This document shows, in pieces, positions 11,766-24,239 of a DNA stretch of 64,000 nt. How positions within the stretch are numbered: position 1 is the stretch's first letter; the number at the start of each line of letters is the position of its first letter. The notes beneath the pieces were generated by a model, which ran no database searches, was not told where the DNA came from, and saw only the letters and a program-made list of their open reading frames with translations. The stretch comes from Panicum virgatum (lineage: Eukaryota > Streptophyta > Magnoliopsida > Poales > Poaceae): the NCBI RefSeq assembly GCF_016808335.1, contig NC_053150.1, positions 29,034,030-29,098,029 on the forward strand, read 5' to 3'. The position numbers and the translations under genes were made by a program.

Positions 11766-12288
11766 TGTTGATGACCAAAATTGGCATTCGACAATACCGA
11801 CCGGTCTGACCGGTAGGGTCGACCGGTCTGACCGGTCCAAGCAGAGTCCGAGTACAACTAGAGATTTTCATAGATTTAGATCTTGTATTAGGATTTCTTG
11901 CGGGACAAGTCCACCCACCCTATAAATATAAAGGGACACGGCCGATTGAGACATCCAATCGATAAAAACACATCAATACATTACTTTTATTTATGTTTAT
12001 TGCCCTTACTTTTGTCTCTAAACTCTAGCTCCTTTTTTTGCTGTTCTTCCTTCGTTTTCGCGACGTCTGAAGGCATTCTAGGTAGCCTGCCAATCCTAGA
12101 ACAACCCTATGCGCGCTTGCCCTGACGGGGTCCCTCCCGGGCAAGCGTTCGTCCGATTTCGCCATTCTGCTCCAGCGAACCGGTCTGACTGGTTACCCCG
12201 ACCGGTCTGAGCATCGGCGCTGTAATTGTTCCATCGCTTACCGTGCGATCAAGCGCATTCGTGTGTTGGCCCTAGATTGGCGTCAACA
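11766..12288 (+). repeat. LTR of the gag-only element (middle LTR of a tandem array)
   Basis: Begins TGTTGATGACC and ends GCGTCAACA; 523 bp. It carries CCGACCGGTCTGACCGGT-type repeats near both ends and a TATA box, CTATAAATA, near 11921. The right LTR at 15180-15777 is 598 bp; much of the difference is extra repeat units. A primer-site-like stretch, TGGCGACTCCGCTGGGG, begins at 12294; I do not assign its tRNA. Confidence 0.88.
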
Positions 12289-12359
12289 TATTTTGGCGAC
12301 TCCGCTGGGGAAGAAAGATCTTGGTTGTAAAACCGATCTAATCTACTCCATATACTACC

Positions 12360-15060
12360 ATGGTGAAGCTGTCGGATCCCGGTGAGATCAACGTCAATAA
12401 TATCAGCAGGCCGTCTATTGATGAGTTGCCGCCCGAGGATCGTCAAGTTTATGAAGCCTTCATCAAGGAGTGCGAAGAGGAGGACACACGACACAAAGAA
12501 AAAGAAATCGAAGAAAAGCGTTGGTGGTTCTTGTCTCACTTCTCCAAGAATCGGAAGGGTGATGTCTCCAAAGACAAGGAGGTGGTCATTCTTTCAGATG
12601 AGGAGGAGCAGGCCAAATCTAACACCATTGTAAGTGCTGCAACATCGCCCATTACTTTGGAGCAAATTAGTCAATTGGTGGTTAGTGGTCAAGAAAAGAT
12701 TCTTGCTACTGTTCAAAATATGATTGATAAATCATTAGGCAAGCAACCTTTGATTGATGATAGTGGTACTCCTAGACCTAATATTGATGGCTCTTTTTAT
12801 CATAATACTATGCATCTTGAATCATTGGCAGCACATGCGCCCCAATACGGCATGCCGATGAATTTTTATGGTTAGAGAACTCCAGAACAATTTCACGCGC
12901 ATGGAGCGGTCAGACCGGTCTCGCAGACCGGTCATGGAGGACCGGTTCCAATCGGTCCGACCGGTTCTGGGGCTTTAGTTGCATATCCATCGTCTCCTGA
13001 ACCAATTACTAGTGTACCTTATGTTTCGGCTGGCTTTATCCGAATGAATAATTCATACACTATGCCTCCTCAGGGTTTAGGTTGGTTTAGGTTATTCATG
13101 TGGTACAATGCCAAATAATGGACATTTGCAGCAAATACCATATACGCAACTGAATCATATACCGCATGTGCCGAATAGCTCTAATACCAATGTTCAAAGG
13201 CCAAATGATTCTCATTTTAATCAAATACTTGAGAAGCATAAGAAAGATTTGGCTGTTATGTTTAAAGAAACTTTCGGCGTAGAATTGAAGGACAAAACTC
13301 TAGTTTGTCAAAAACCTTATCCTGAGAGTTTTGATTCTATTCCATATCCTCAGAATTTTAGAGTACCAGAATTTATTAAATTCACTGGAGAGGATAGTAG
13401 AACTACATGGGAGCATGATAGTCAGTTTAATGCACAAATGGGAATTTATGGGAGTCTTGATCATTTGAAAATTAGAATGTTCCCTTTGTCTTTATCTGGC
13501 ACTGATTTTTCATGGTTTTCGGCATTAGCTCCTAATTCTGTGCAAACTTGGTCTCAATTAGAGCGTAAATTTCATGATCATTTTTATAATGGTGAAAATG
13601 AGTTGAGGCTATGTCATTTAACATCAGGTAAGCAAAAGCATGATGAGTCTGTTGCTGAATTTATTAGAAGATTTAGAGATACAAAAAACTGATGTAATAG
13701 CTTGGTTATTTATGAAAAGGATCTTGCCGAATTAGCTCTTAATGGTTTGAGATCTCATATTAAAGAAAAATTAGAAGGATATGAGTTTCTAACTGTTAAT
13801 CAAGTGTTGCAGAGGGCTTTGGCTCAAGAAAGCCGAAGCAAAGAGTCTAAGTATAAATCTGATCGTCTTAGGTATGCATATGCTACAAGGAGAATTTTCA
13901 GACGATGAGGGTAATGAAGTATATGCTACTGAATTTGTATGGTCATCTAGTGATAAGCCCAGCACTTGTACTTCTTTAAAGCCGATTTCTAAAAATCGGC
14001 AAGATGAGATTAAATTTACTTTTGATGTGACAAAGTGTGATAGAATTTTTGATGAATTGGCAAAGCTTGGGAAGATTAAGTTCTCTCACACTATTCCATC
14101 AACGGAGGAGTTAAAGCGGCGTGCATATTGTAAGTTACACAATACTTTTTCTCATGCCACTAATGATTGCAATGTTCTTCATAGATAAATACAATCGGCC
14201 ATAAATAAAGGACGATTGGTATTTCTGGAATGCAAGTTGATCAAAATCCTTTTCCAATGCATACACATGTGCTTGAGTTGAAAAATCCCAAAGTTTTAAT
14301 TCAGCCGAATCAAGCCGAATCAACAAAGGGAAAAAATGTGGTCATTGGCGAAGAGAGGCCTGAGAAGAAGATGCAGCAGGGCGAAACCTCTCGAGATGCA
14401 TCAACACTCGGGGGCCAAGACAAGAAGAAGGCCAGCAACAAGTCGACCGGTCTGACCGGATCCAACGGCGGTCTGACCGGTCCGACCGGTCTGACCGGTG
14501 CTAAGACCGGTCTGACTGGTGCGTCCGATGAATCTGGAGGTTCTTCCAAAAGTAAGACACGGCCGAGTTTTAAAAAACTCTTGGCTAAGTATGAGAAGCA
14601 AGGATCTATTCAGATGAGGGAGAAGCAATCAGGTGGAGCTAAGGACGTGGGTTCATCATCAAAACTTCAAGAGCTATCGGTTTGTTATTCACATCAAAAT
14701 AATTGTTATGGGCCATTTACTCCCTGGTTTCATCCTTATTTTTATACGCCTACAGATTATAGTAGGATGCATATGCAATGATATTATATTCAATTTCCTC
14801 CTATGTATCCAAATTATGCTTCACCACAAAGACCGATTGTTGCTAGCAATGATCTGGTCAAAAGATACTTTAAGTGCAGCAAAGAAGACGTGAGACAAGA
14901 TTCAAAATATTTACAGCCGAGGTGTGTCCCTCAGACTTGTCTCGTACCCATAAACGAAGATTGCAACGTTTACGCAAATAAGAAACGATGAGGCAAGAAG
15001 TGGAGGTCAAGCCAATAAAGCCCATAGCCATGAAGAAAGTTTGGAGACCGAAGCAAATTG
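12360..15060 (+). pseudogene. gag-only reading frame, broken
   Basis: Pieces lie at 12360-12875, 13108-13908 (one frame, with a TGA at 13690-13692), 13874-14188 and 14230-14781. The middle part is a retrotransposon Gag domain (FRVPEFIKFTGED, then DFSWFSALAP, then FHDHFYNGENELRL). It is followed by a zinc-knuckle-like C-x2-H-x4-H-x4-C sequence around 14130-14170. The 14230-14781 piece contains a threonine/glycine/leucine repeat (TGLTG units) encoded by the same motif found in the LTR. No protease, RT or integrase is seen before the polypurine tract, so the element is non-autonomous and would need a partner. Two frameshifts and a stop disable it. Confidence 0.8.
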
Positions 15061-15179
15061 ATTCATCATCAACTTGAAGAAAAGCAAGACATGGCCGATG
15101 CATTCATCGCCCTTAGACAATTTTGGTCCAGAAGAGTGTTCTTTGGCACGCAAGCTTTACCAAAGAACAGGGGGGCATA

Positions 15180-15777
15180 TGTTGACGACCAAAATTGGCA
15201 TTCGACAATACCGACCGGTCTGACCGGTACGCCCTAGCGGTCTGACCGGTCAGACGCTGTAGTCGGTCCGACAGCAGCCGACCGGTCTGACCGGTAGGGT
15301 CGACCGGTCTGACTGGTCCAAGCAGAGTCCGAGTACAACTAGAGATTTTCATAGATTTAGATCTTGTAATAGGATTTCTTGCGGGACAAGTCCACCCACC
15401 CTATAAATATAATGGGTCACGGCCGATTGAGATATCCAATCAATAAAAACACATCAATACATTACTTTTCTTTATGTTTATTGCCCTTACTTTTGTTTCT
15501 AAACCCTAGTTCCTTCCAACCCTTTTCTGCTATTATTCCTTCGTTTCCGCGACGTCTGAAGGCGTTCTAGGTGGCATGCCGATCCTAGAATAACCCTACG
15601 CGCGCTTGCCTTGACGGGGTCCCTCCCGGATGAGCGTTCGTCGGATTTCGCCGTTCTGCACCGGCGAACCGGTCTGACCGGTTACCTCGACCGGTCTGAG
15701 CCTCGGCGCTGCAATTGTGCCGTCGCTCACCGTGCGATCAAGCGCATTCGTGTGTTGACCCTAGATTGGCGCCAACA
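15180..15777 (+). repeat. right LTR of the gag-only element
   Basis: Begins TGTTGACGACC and ends GGCGCCAACA; 598 bp. It resembles 11766-12288 with point differences and an expanded GACCGGTCTGACCGGT repeat region at 15213-15318. The TATA box CTATAAATA lies near 15402. It is preceded by the purine tract ACAGGGGGGCATA and followed by CTAGT flanking DNA. Confidence 0.88.
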
Positions 15778-16950
15778 CTAGTGGAAGTGTGCGTTGCAGG
15801 TGGGTCAGGCGTCCTATCCCTAGCATTTCCGAAAAGATAAAGGATAGGGACTCCGTGTTGAACAGCCAAACATGTGGTGGAGAGACATCCGTGTCTTAGT
15901 TGTGTGGACCCGCGTCCGATATTTTTACCAACGGCCGGAACGGTAGCATTACCGATAAACATTCTAATCCGATTTTTCCTTGCAAGGAACCGAAGCTCTT
16001 CCTTTCATGCTGCATGTTTGCTTTGTAGGACCACACTACTTGCAGCCTCTACGCTTCATGATAGATTAGATAACCCTATCTTGTGCAGGGACTGCGTGCA
16101 AGAGATATTCAAAGCAGGTCACTCTAATGGTGCTTAAACCGATGACCCTGCATGAAAAAATCATTCATGTGAAATATGAAGTAAACAAGGGTGCCCACGG
16201 CCTCGCTAGGGGGAGCAATTTCAGTAGAGAAAAACTTGGAAGGCAGTGTAACAGTAGACAACATAATCATGCTACATGTACATCCCAATATTGTTCCTAT
16301 ACCTGGGGACAGGTTATTTTTTCAAAAGAAGTTTCTCTGGATGTTGCCTAGGAGGACACCCAGGACATCCATCACCCATCCAGTTTGTCTGCTGGTTTTG
16401 ATGGTACATGTAGGGGGGCATCATGGGTCTCTGATGCTAACTTACCTTCATGGGCAGAATCTATGTGCTTCCGTACCAGCAGTTTGCATCTCCTTTGGTC
16501 AAAGCGGCAAGGAATGAATAAAGCCACTTAGCCAAGCCAATTGCACAGGGATAAAGATGCTTAACTCAACAACACATCCGAGTTCCTTGGCAAATAGGGT
16601 TCTTTTGCTCTTTCCCTTTAAACATCACCAACAATCCATAACGTCCCGATAACAGATATAAGCTTATGGTATGGACTATGGATACATAAATAACACGATC
16701 TACAGTCCAAATTCCTCCAGGTATAGGTCACTTTACCTTTTCCTTTCCTCCTCTTTTTTTCTTTCTTACTTTTCACTTTTATTATTTGTAGTCCTGCTTC
16801 TCACTCTACCACACTTTAAGCATCTTCTCTTTGCTTCTTCAAGCAGGCCCGAACATAACTTCTAATATTAAAACAATGACGGTTGTGTCGCCGCACTTGC
16901 ACACCATTACCTTCAGTTCTTCCAGCCAGCGAGCCTGAGCTCTTGCCGCC
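15778..16950. other. intergenic DNA upstream of the GST gene
   Basis: No gene recognised. Short open frames at 16127-16517 show no family resemblance. A pyrimidine-rich stretch at 16735-16790 precedes the GST start and may belong to its promoter or leader. No clear TATA box was found. Confidence 0.5.
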
Positions 16951-19900
16951 ATGGCAAGCCTTAGCACTGGAGCAGGGCCTCCCGTGGTGAATGTGTACCA
17001 TGAGAAGTCCATGATCTTGCCCGATGTATCAAGGGTGCTCACATGCCTGTACGAGAAAAATGTTAAGTTTGAGACAATCAAAGCCTCTTACAAGGACATA
17101 CTAAGCCTCCAGGTACTTTATATATCCCAATGTTCCTTGCAACAACAAAATAGTAGAAGAAGTTTGCTTGGCTCAAAACAACTCGATCTCATCTCAACTT
17201 TTATATCCTGTTCATTCGTCTCCAGGCATCAAGGAGTGTTCCGGTTCCATTCTATGATGGACCTGTATTTCTTCAAGGTAATGTCACTAGCTTGTGTAAT
17301 CATTGAGCCATCCCAACTACATAATTCTTTAAGGTCTCAGATGCATTGACAAAATATGTTGCAAGCCAAACATGCAAATATCAGAATATGATATGTTGTC
17401 CAAGTGAATAACTTAAAAAGGTGAATCACATACCAAAAAGAACAACAGTATGAGAAGCCTGGTGAACAACATTTTCATGTAAAAGCCATATGCATTTTTT
17501 TCAGAGAAAACACAAAGTAAACCACAAGTAAACTGATCGTGTCATTAGAAAACAATCAGATTACAAGAGCAGTAATAAGGTTGTTATTATCATTCCAAGG
17601 CAGAATCTTGCATAAAATTCTTCTAATTAGTTCTAGCTTTTTTTTTTCAAAAAAAAAATACTGCCATATTAGTTCAGGCTGAAACGACCGTAGTATGAGA
17701 CAACATTTTGTACCAGTCTGTCCATCTAAAATTGTTATGACATCAGTATATTTGCAGCAACAAAAAAACATATGGTCTAATATTACTATTTTCTTCTTCA
17801 AAGTAACTACTTAATTAATAATCTTAACTTTAGAAGCAGAACTTTCATAACTTGTGCATAAAAGATCAACTGTGTATACAATGATATAGGCAGATATATA
17901 CTGATGACATTGTTCTCTCACAAAGATTGAAGATATTTTATAGCAGTTATTGCTGTGAAGAGAAATGAAGATGTGCCAGATTTGAAAAAATTCACCTTTG
18001 TATGTGTCACTCTCAATTCTTATTAGTATCACCTACAGCCTGAAACAATTAACAATATCGCTGATCAAGTGTCGCCTTCATCAATTATTTGCTATGAAGG
18101 CGCTGATGTGAAAGTAGCAGGATACATCCAAGAAGGAATGCACAAAGACTACTATTCCAGTCCCCAGACTCCTAGTGCATATCTTGTTCAAGCCAAATAA
18201 GTATGGGGAATTTGCACAATGTTCCAATAACTATAATTCTTTGTACCAGAAGCTATTGTCAGAAAGAATAAACATACCGTGGGAACAATCTTTAGGTCCA
18301 ATAAATCAAACTTCTTACAGGAATTTCAGAAGATTATATATGATTTCACTGGTTAGCAATGTAATATGAAATACAAAACAAAACAAAGACTACTCTGATT
18401 AGATGTTTATCCTTCATCCTTCTGCTTCCAAATTTTTCACTCACTCTTTTGATTACAATGGACTCGTCATAATGTAAACCCATTTGTTTCCAGTCAAGCA
18501 TGAAACATTAGCAGAAAATTGTTCTAGGATCATGATTTGGAAATGAGATGCAATGATGTTTACATGTTTCCTAGATATGTTTTGAGAATGAAAATATACG
18601 TGATGCTCTTCTAGATATGGTAGCAACACAAAATGGTGCTTCTTTCCCTAATACAAATCAAATGGATTGTAACAACATTGTGTTTCTCAAGAAAAATTAC
18701 ACCAGAAATGTAAATGTGTGAAACACATAAACCAGAAAAATAGATGATACAACTGGAGACAGAATGCAGAACTGACCTGTCCTATAAACTGCAGATTCAA
18801 GAGCAATCTGTCGCTATCTAGCAGAGACCTACGAGCATCAGGGGTATCCTTTCCTCCTGGGAAAGGATGTCCTTGAGAGGGCCTCCATTGAACAATGGCT
18901 CCGGAATGAGGAGCATGCCTTCGACCCTCCGAGCCGGGCATTGTTCTGCCATATTGCCTTCCCATTTCATGATGAGGATGACGACAACAATGAAGACATC
19001 AACCGAGAGAAGCGGAAGCTGGAGGAAGTTTTGGAAGTCTACGAGCAGAGGCTTGGTGAGAGCGATTACCTTGCTGGGAATAAGTTCACCCTCGCCGACC
19101 TTGTTCATCTGCCTGGCACCCACCATGTCATTACATCTGACAAATTCGCCTACCTGTACGACACAAGAAAGAATGTGCAAAAGTGGTGGAACAGGATCTC
19201 AGCCCGGGATTCCTGGCAGCAGGTGCTGAGGGACATGAGGACCATGGAGGAGGAGCACAAAAAGGAGGAACATGACAGGCAGCAGCAGCAGCAGCAGCAA
19301 TGGCAAACAGAACAATTGCCACAGTTTGGTTTCCGCGACATTCACATAAGCCATCAGCAGCAGGAGGGCACAAAGTCACAGACAGTGCTGGTTGCACCTC
19401 CCAGCACTGGTACCATCATAACTTCCATTCCACCAGCTCCACAAGATGATGGAAATACCTCTGAGCCTAAGCCTTCCTCACCTATCCAAAGAAATCAAGG
19501 TGGCTTCTTTACAACCTCTGAAAAAACTCAACCAACATCAGGGCAGACAGATTCTACCACACAGAAACCACCTAGTGGTGTACAGAGCACTAAAAGTAGC
19601 TTCTTAACCCAGCCTTCCACTCCTACCACTGCCAAGATGCACCAGAGAACCGATGCTGAGAAGCCCAGCCGCAAAGATGCCTCATCTCCTAGCAAAACCA
19701 GTGAAACATCACCCAAAGAAGCTCCTGATAAGCCCCACCTTTCTGATTTTTTCAAGGTCAGCTACAAAGACGAGGCGGGATCCCTTGTCAAGCCCAGTCC
19801 CCAAGCTTCCTCCAAGATCCCTGGAGCCAGGCGGACCAGTGAAGCAGTTGCTCCTGAAAAGCCCAGTCCGGGATCAGCCAAATCTCCCCGCAGAATTAGT

Positions 19901-22235
19901 GAACCTGATTACAATGAAACTGAGAGCAAACTTTTTGGTGTCCATCCTCATATTGTTAGTCCTGAACCAGGTGAAAAACAACAAACACCTTATGGAAAGC
20001 CGGATGCACAAAAACATCAAACACCTTATGGAAAGCCTCCTGAACAACGAGTTGCAGACAATATTGTTGGTCCTGAATCAGGTGAAAAACAGAAAAGTGC
20101 AATTGGCCCTCATTATGCTCGAGGTGAAACTGAAAAACAATCTACACACACTGGTTCCCCAGCTATTGCAAAGAGAGCAACAGAGGCTGATCAAGATCGC
20201 GCTCCATCATCTCAAGATGGCATTGATGAAGATGAAAGATTCTCAACTAAGAGGCTCAGAAGAATGTTTAATCCAGAAGCTCCGGATACTCAAGACCCTG
20301 CCATGGTGGAGGAAGCACCTGCCCCATCCAATATGCCTTCAGATGTCCATGACAAAGAAAAGCAAACCACAGTCCCAGACAACAAATTGAACAGTTCTCC
20401 AACAGGCAAAAGAGCTTCATACACTCCGGAGGTAGCAGATGAAAGGGGAGTCATTTCGCCACCTAGAGAAGTGGCTTACAATGACCGTGCTACTGACGGG
20501 CCAGAAACAATATCACTCGTACAACAAGTACCACCTGCTGCTACTAGCACTGACAAGTTGGCCAAAACAGAAGGTGCTAACATAAGGGCACCACAAGGAG
20601 CACCTCAGCAAACCCCAACTGATGCAAGAAGTAGTTCAGCATTGGTGCAAGGAGCTGATCCACGTGCTCGTGTTGTCCGTGCTGAACAGACATACAAGAC
20701 TTCCGCCATGGGTGGAAAAGCTCCGGATGCAAAAAGGAAGGCTACTGACAGTGAAGGTTCTCCAGCATCAATCCATGAAGCAAATCTTGATGCCCTTGGG
20801 AAGCAAGCACCAGTTAGCCAAGAAGAAATCTCTGGTGCTCTAGACCCCGTTGACCGTGACACAACCAAAAAATCTATTAGTGGAAACAGCATGGCAGAAC
20901 CAACTTCAGGTTTTCTACAAATAACAGAACCAGTCGAAGGAGTTGGCCCTACCTCACCAGGAACCCCTGGTGATAAGTCAACCAGAGCAGCAACAGCTGA
21001 TCCAAGTGCAGCACTACCTGCACCAGTGCGAGCACCAGCTTCTGGTTGGCAGAATGCTTCTGCAGTTCTCAATGAAGGAAATCTTGATGCTGATGGCAAG
21101 AATGAGGCAGCCAAATCATCTTCTGGTGATCCAAGAAGCTTGCACCCAACTACAGCAGGAAGGGTAGCACCAAGTCCTGACAAACAATTCCCTGATACTT
21201 CAGGTAAAAATTATGCATTTCTATTGATACTATATCATTTTACACTTTTAAACCATTTCTCATATAGCACGAAACTGTTAGGCGCCTCTTAGGGAACAAA
21301 TTAGGTTTAAGTACAATACTATTTTAGACAGCTAAGCTGTCATGTCCTAAACGTAGTAACATTTGTTTTTTTTTTGACAACCTGTCCATGTGTTAGGGAT
21401 AGAAATAATCTAAGAACCTCTGTAAGTTAATCTCCAGTGTGCTGGCTAATCATAGGTATATTCATGACATAATGCAGGTCAATTGACACAACCATCTCCA
21501 CCAGTATCTTCCTTATCTGACACAAGGAACAAGAAGACTGGTATTGCTGAAACCAGTCAAACTAGTGTAGTATCGCCCAATGATCAACCGGGTGGGCAAG
21601 CTACCAGAAATGCTGGCGCAGCTTCTTCTGTGCCTCCAGCAATGAAGTCACCAGAAGATAATAATAAAACATACAAGGAAGAAGCAGACACACAAGAGCT
21701 ACCAAGAGATCAATCGAAGGCTCAGCTAGCTGGAAACAAGACACAAGGTGATGATGCTGCACCTACCACTAGAATTGGCAAGCGCAGAGATGAAGATTCA
21801 TTGGCAAATGCCAGTGGCAGTTACACTGGGCAAGCTCAAGGAAGAACAAATGATACACCACCAATGATGCATATACAATCTGACCAGAACAAGCCTCAAC
21901 CGTCAAAAGATGGTGGCAAGCAAACAAACGAGACAAGCTTATTAGCATCCAAAGAAGTATTGCCTTCACCACCTGAGAAGAGCAAGCAAGAGCAGCAACT
22001 GCAAGGAGACAGGTATGATATATCACTGCAAGACAATGTGAAGCAGGGTTCTGAAGCCCCAACACTTCAGAACTATGAGAAAACTTCAGAAGTCAATTCT
22101 GTAGCAATCATTCCCTCTGATACTCAGCAACTGAGGAACAGCAGAAGTGGTAGCAAACCAGATAGCTCAAGCAAACCCACCCAGTTTGAGGGTAACCAAG
22201 ATAATCTTCCTGACTCAGAGACGACTCCATCATAG
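16951..22235 (+). CDS. phi-class glutathione S-transferase fused to a long disordered tail
   Basis: Exons 16951-17112, 17226-17277, 18795-21203 and 21478-22235, all with GT-AG junctions that keep frame; 3381 nt, 1126 residues. Residues 1-71 plus the start of exon 3 form the thioredoxin-like GST domain. DSRAICRYL is the glutathione-binding Ser-Arg motif, and VPVPFYDG holds the expected cis-proline. The helical C-terminal domain ends near residue 215 (WWNRISARDSWQQVL). The first three exons follow the usual phi GST gene layout with a short exon 2. A polyglutamine run (about 233-240) and about 900 Pro/Ser/Thr/Lys-rich residues follow, with internal repeats such as TPYGKP and EPGEKQ/ESGEKQ. Phi GSTs are normally about 215-225 residues. 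By eye the usual catalytic serine upstream of the RVL motif is not in its standard place, so activity is uncertain. The function of the tail is unknown. Confidence 0.85.
17278..18794 (+). other. intron 2 of the GST gene (1517 nt)
   Basis: AT-rich, with homopolymer T and A runs near 17640. No open frame or mobile element is recognised. The donor AAG|GTAATG and acceptor TGCAG|ATTC give phase 1, completing an Asp codon before SRAICRYL. Confidence 0.75.
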
Positions 22236-22977
22236 ACAAACCTATGAAGTACCTACTCCATGTCATTTTCCTGCAGTTTCTTTGTTGTGGTCTTATCTGC
22301 CTCACAACATCCACAAGTTGATGTAATAAGGTCTGTGATCTTAGCACTTTCAGACCAAAAGTACCGTCTATATGACATGTTATTTATCTGTTTTTCTGTG
22401 ATCAATGACTTGTGTAGATGTCAAAGTCCAGATTCTAGTTTTAAATCATGACTACCTAAAATTTTTACTATTGCAGTAAATAATAAATATGTTCCCTTCT
22501 AGATGTCAAAGTTGCCTTGCTGTTCTATAAGGGAGAATGCAGTCAATTTGCAGTTGTTGTGCTGCCCTATGGAATATCGTTGGTTAAAGAATTTTGACTA
22601 ATTCCAGTTAGATCTATAATGACAAACAGAACCCAAAAAAATGTATGGTTAGGACCATTAACACAGAGATAGCATAGTCACTTCTTTGCAAGTTTATCTA
22701 CAAAATTAACACCGGAAACCATCTTCAACAAGTATTCAAGTTATCAGTTATAATAAGGGTTGTTTCTCGGCATCACAACTGCACAAAAATTTGTTCCAAA
22801 CTACCAATGGAGACACCAGATTATGCATCACCCTAGGTCTGTTGCGACGTTTTTTTCTCCACAGTGACAGAGGAAGGACATTTTTTAGCAAATTTTAGCG
22901 GAATTGTCATAACTGAAGTAATATTCAGAGAAACAAAATTATAAAAGGACCGAGACTAGTCGGAAAATCATTAGTTA
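22236..22977. other. GST 3' region and intergenic DNA
   Basis: No coding region is seen. AATAAT/AATAAA-like signals near 22476-22485 could serve polyadenylation, but nothing here decides between them. Confidence 0.4.
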
Positions 22978-23290
22978 CTAGGATCTTTGTGTGAGCCCGT
23001 GCAGAAACTCGTCGCAATGCGCTTAAAGAAACTAATAGGACCTTTACCGAATCAGAGGTTACCAATTTACCATCCAGAAACCAAGCTCGTCCTCGAGCGG
23101 CTCGACCACGACGCACCCCGCAGGCATGACCGACGGTTCCCACGCCCTCCTTGGCCACCTCCGCCCACGCCATCCCACCCGATGTTAGCCTTCTCGGCCA
23201 CGCCTCGGAAGCGGTCGGAACTCTTGGGCCCAACATATCCGTCGCCGTCGCCACCGCTACCACCCACATGGTGCCTGGAGTGCGAACATC
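22978..23290 (-). mobile_element. possible Helitron 3' end (minus strand), low confidence
   Basis: Read on the minus strand, 23000-22977 ends GGGCTCACACAAAGATCCTAG followed by T, resembling grass Helitron 3' ends (CTAG then T). A weak palindrome CGCATTGCG lies further upstream than usual. No 5' TC end was found. Treat as a candidate only. Confidence 0.25.
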
Positions 23291-23570
23291 GGGTATTTTA
23301 CACTTTTACCATTATTACCAATGTCACTCATTAAATTATCATTCCTAGTATGGCACCTACAACTATATCAACAGTTATAAATTTAACTTACAATTTTACC
23401 AATTTGTGCACGTGGCAAGTCACACAAGTATGACACGATAGCGCCCAATCAGCTCGGTGGTATGAAATGTCCTCCCTACCTCCTCTCTTTTCCTCTCCAA
23501 CAGATGGGTTCCGCAGCTTCTCTCCCTTCTAGGTGGACCCCAGTTGTCAGCTTCATCTTCCACCTCTGGT

Positions 23571-24230
23571 ACTAGAGAGGCAAGGCCGCTCTGTCCGCCG
23601 AGGCACCTGCCCCACTGAGGCCGGGGGCACCCATGCCCAGGCGACCCACGCCGCGCGATCAGTTGCAGCATCGTGACGTCCGTCTTCCACTCCAGCTTCG
23701 CGGTGGGTGCATCCTCCTCATCCTCCACCCCCATCGAGCCCACGCATGACGAGCTCCGCACCACCCATCCCTCCCTCTCCCTGCACATCCTCCGCCACAC
23801 CCGACACGTCATCGCGCCCGCCCAAACACCCTAGCATCCCCACCCTCCACCAGCGAGCCCACGCCACCACACCAAGCCCATGCACGCACCTGAATCCCAC
23901 CAAATCGGCGGGTAATTAGGCACCTCCGGCGGCGAGATCAATAGGGCCACCACCCTCCCGCCGCATATCAGCTAACGGGGCGGAATCGGCACCGATTTCG
24001 ATGTCCGATTTGAGCTCGGCGTGCCGAAGCGACGCGAGGCGGTGAGGTCAGTGGCTTCGATCTGTTCTGTGGGCGGGTGGATCTGATCGGGCAAACGACC
24101 TGACGTTGAGCGCGGCGGAGGCGAGGGTTCCTGCTCCCGCCGCTCGTGCGCCTCCGAGGAGGTATCGACCGTGGGAGTGCGCTGCATAGGATGACGCGCC
24201 CATGGCCGGTTCCCGATGAGATGTCCGCTA
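23571..24230. other. GC-rich interior of the outer MULE, possibly captured DNA
   Basis: High GC, with long but featureless open frames on both strands. The composition resembles captured grass exons or promoters. I recognise no protein family, so no gene is claimed. Confidence 0.3.
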
Positions 24231-24239
24231 CCGAGGTGG

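Noticed and set aside
12360..15179. Possibility that the gag-only unit is a full gypsy element
   Set aside because: No protease, RT, RNase H or integrase motif between gag and the polypurine tract.
16127..16517. Overlapping plus-strand frames upstream of the GST
   Set aside because: No family resemblance, ordinary composition, and no splice structure.
19131..19397. Cysteine-rich minus-strand frame opposite the GST gene
   Set aside because: It is the complement of the polyglutamine CAG run (read as Cys codons), not a gene.
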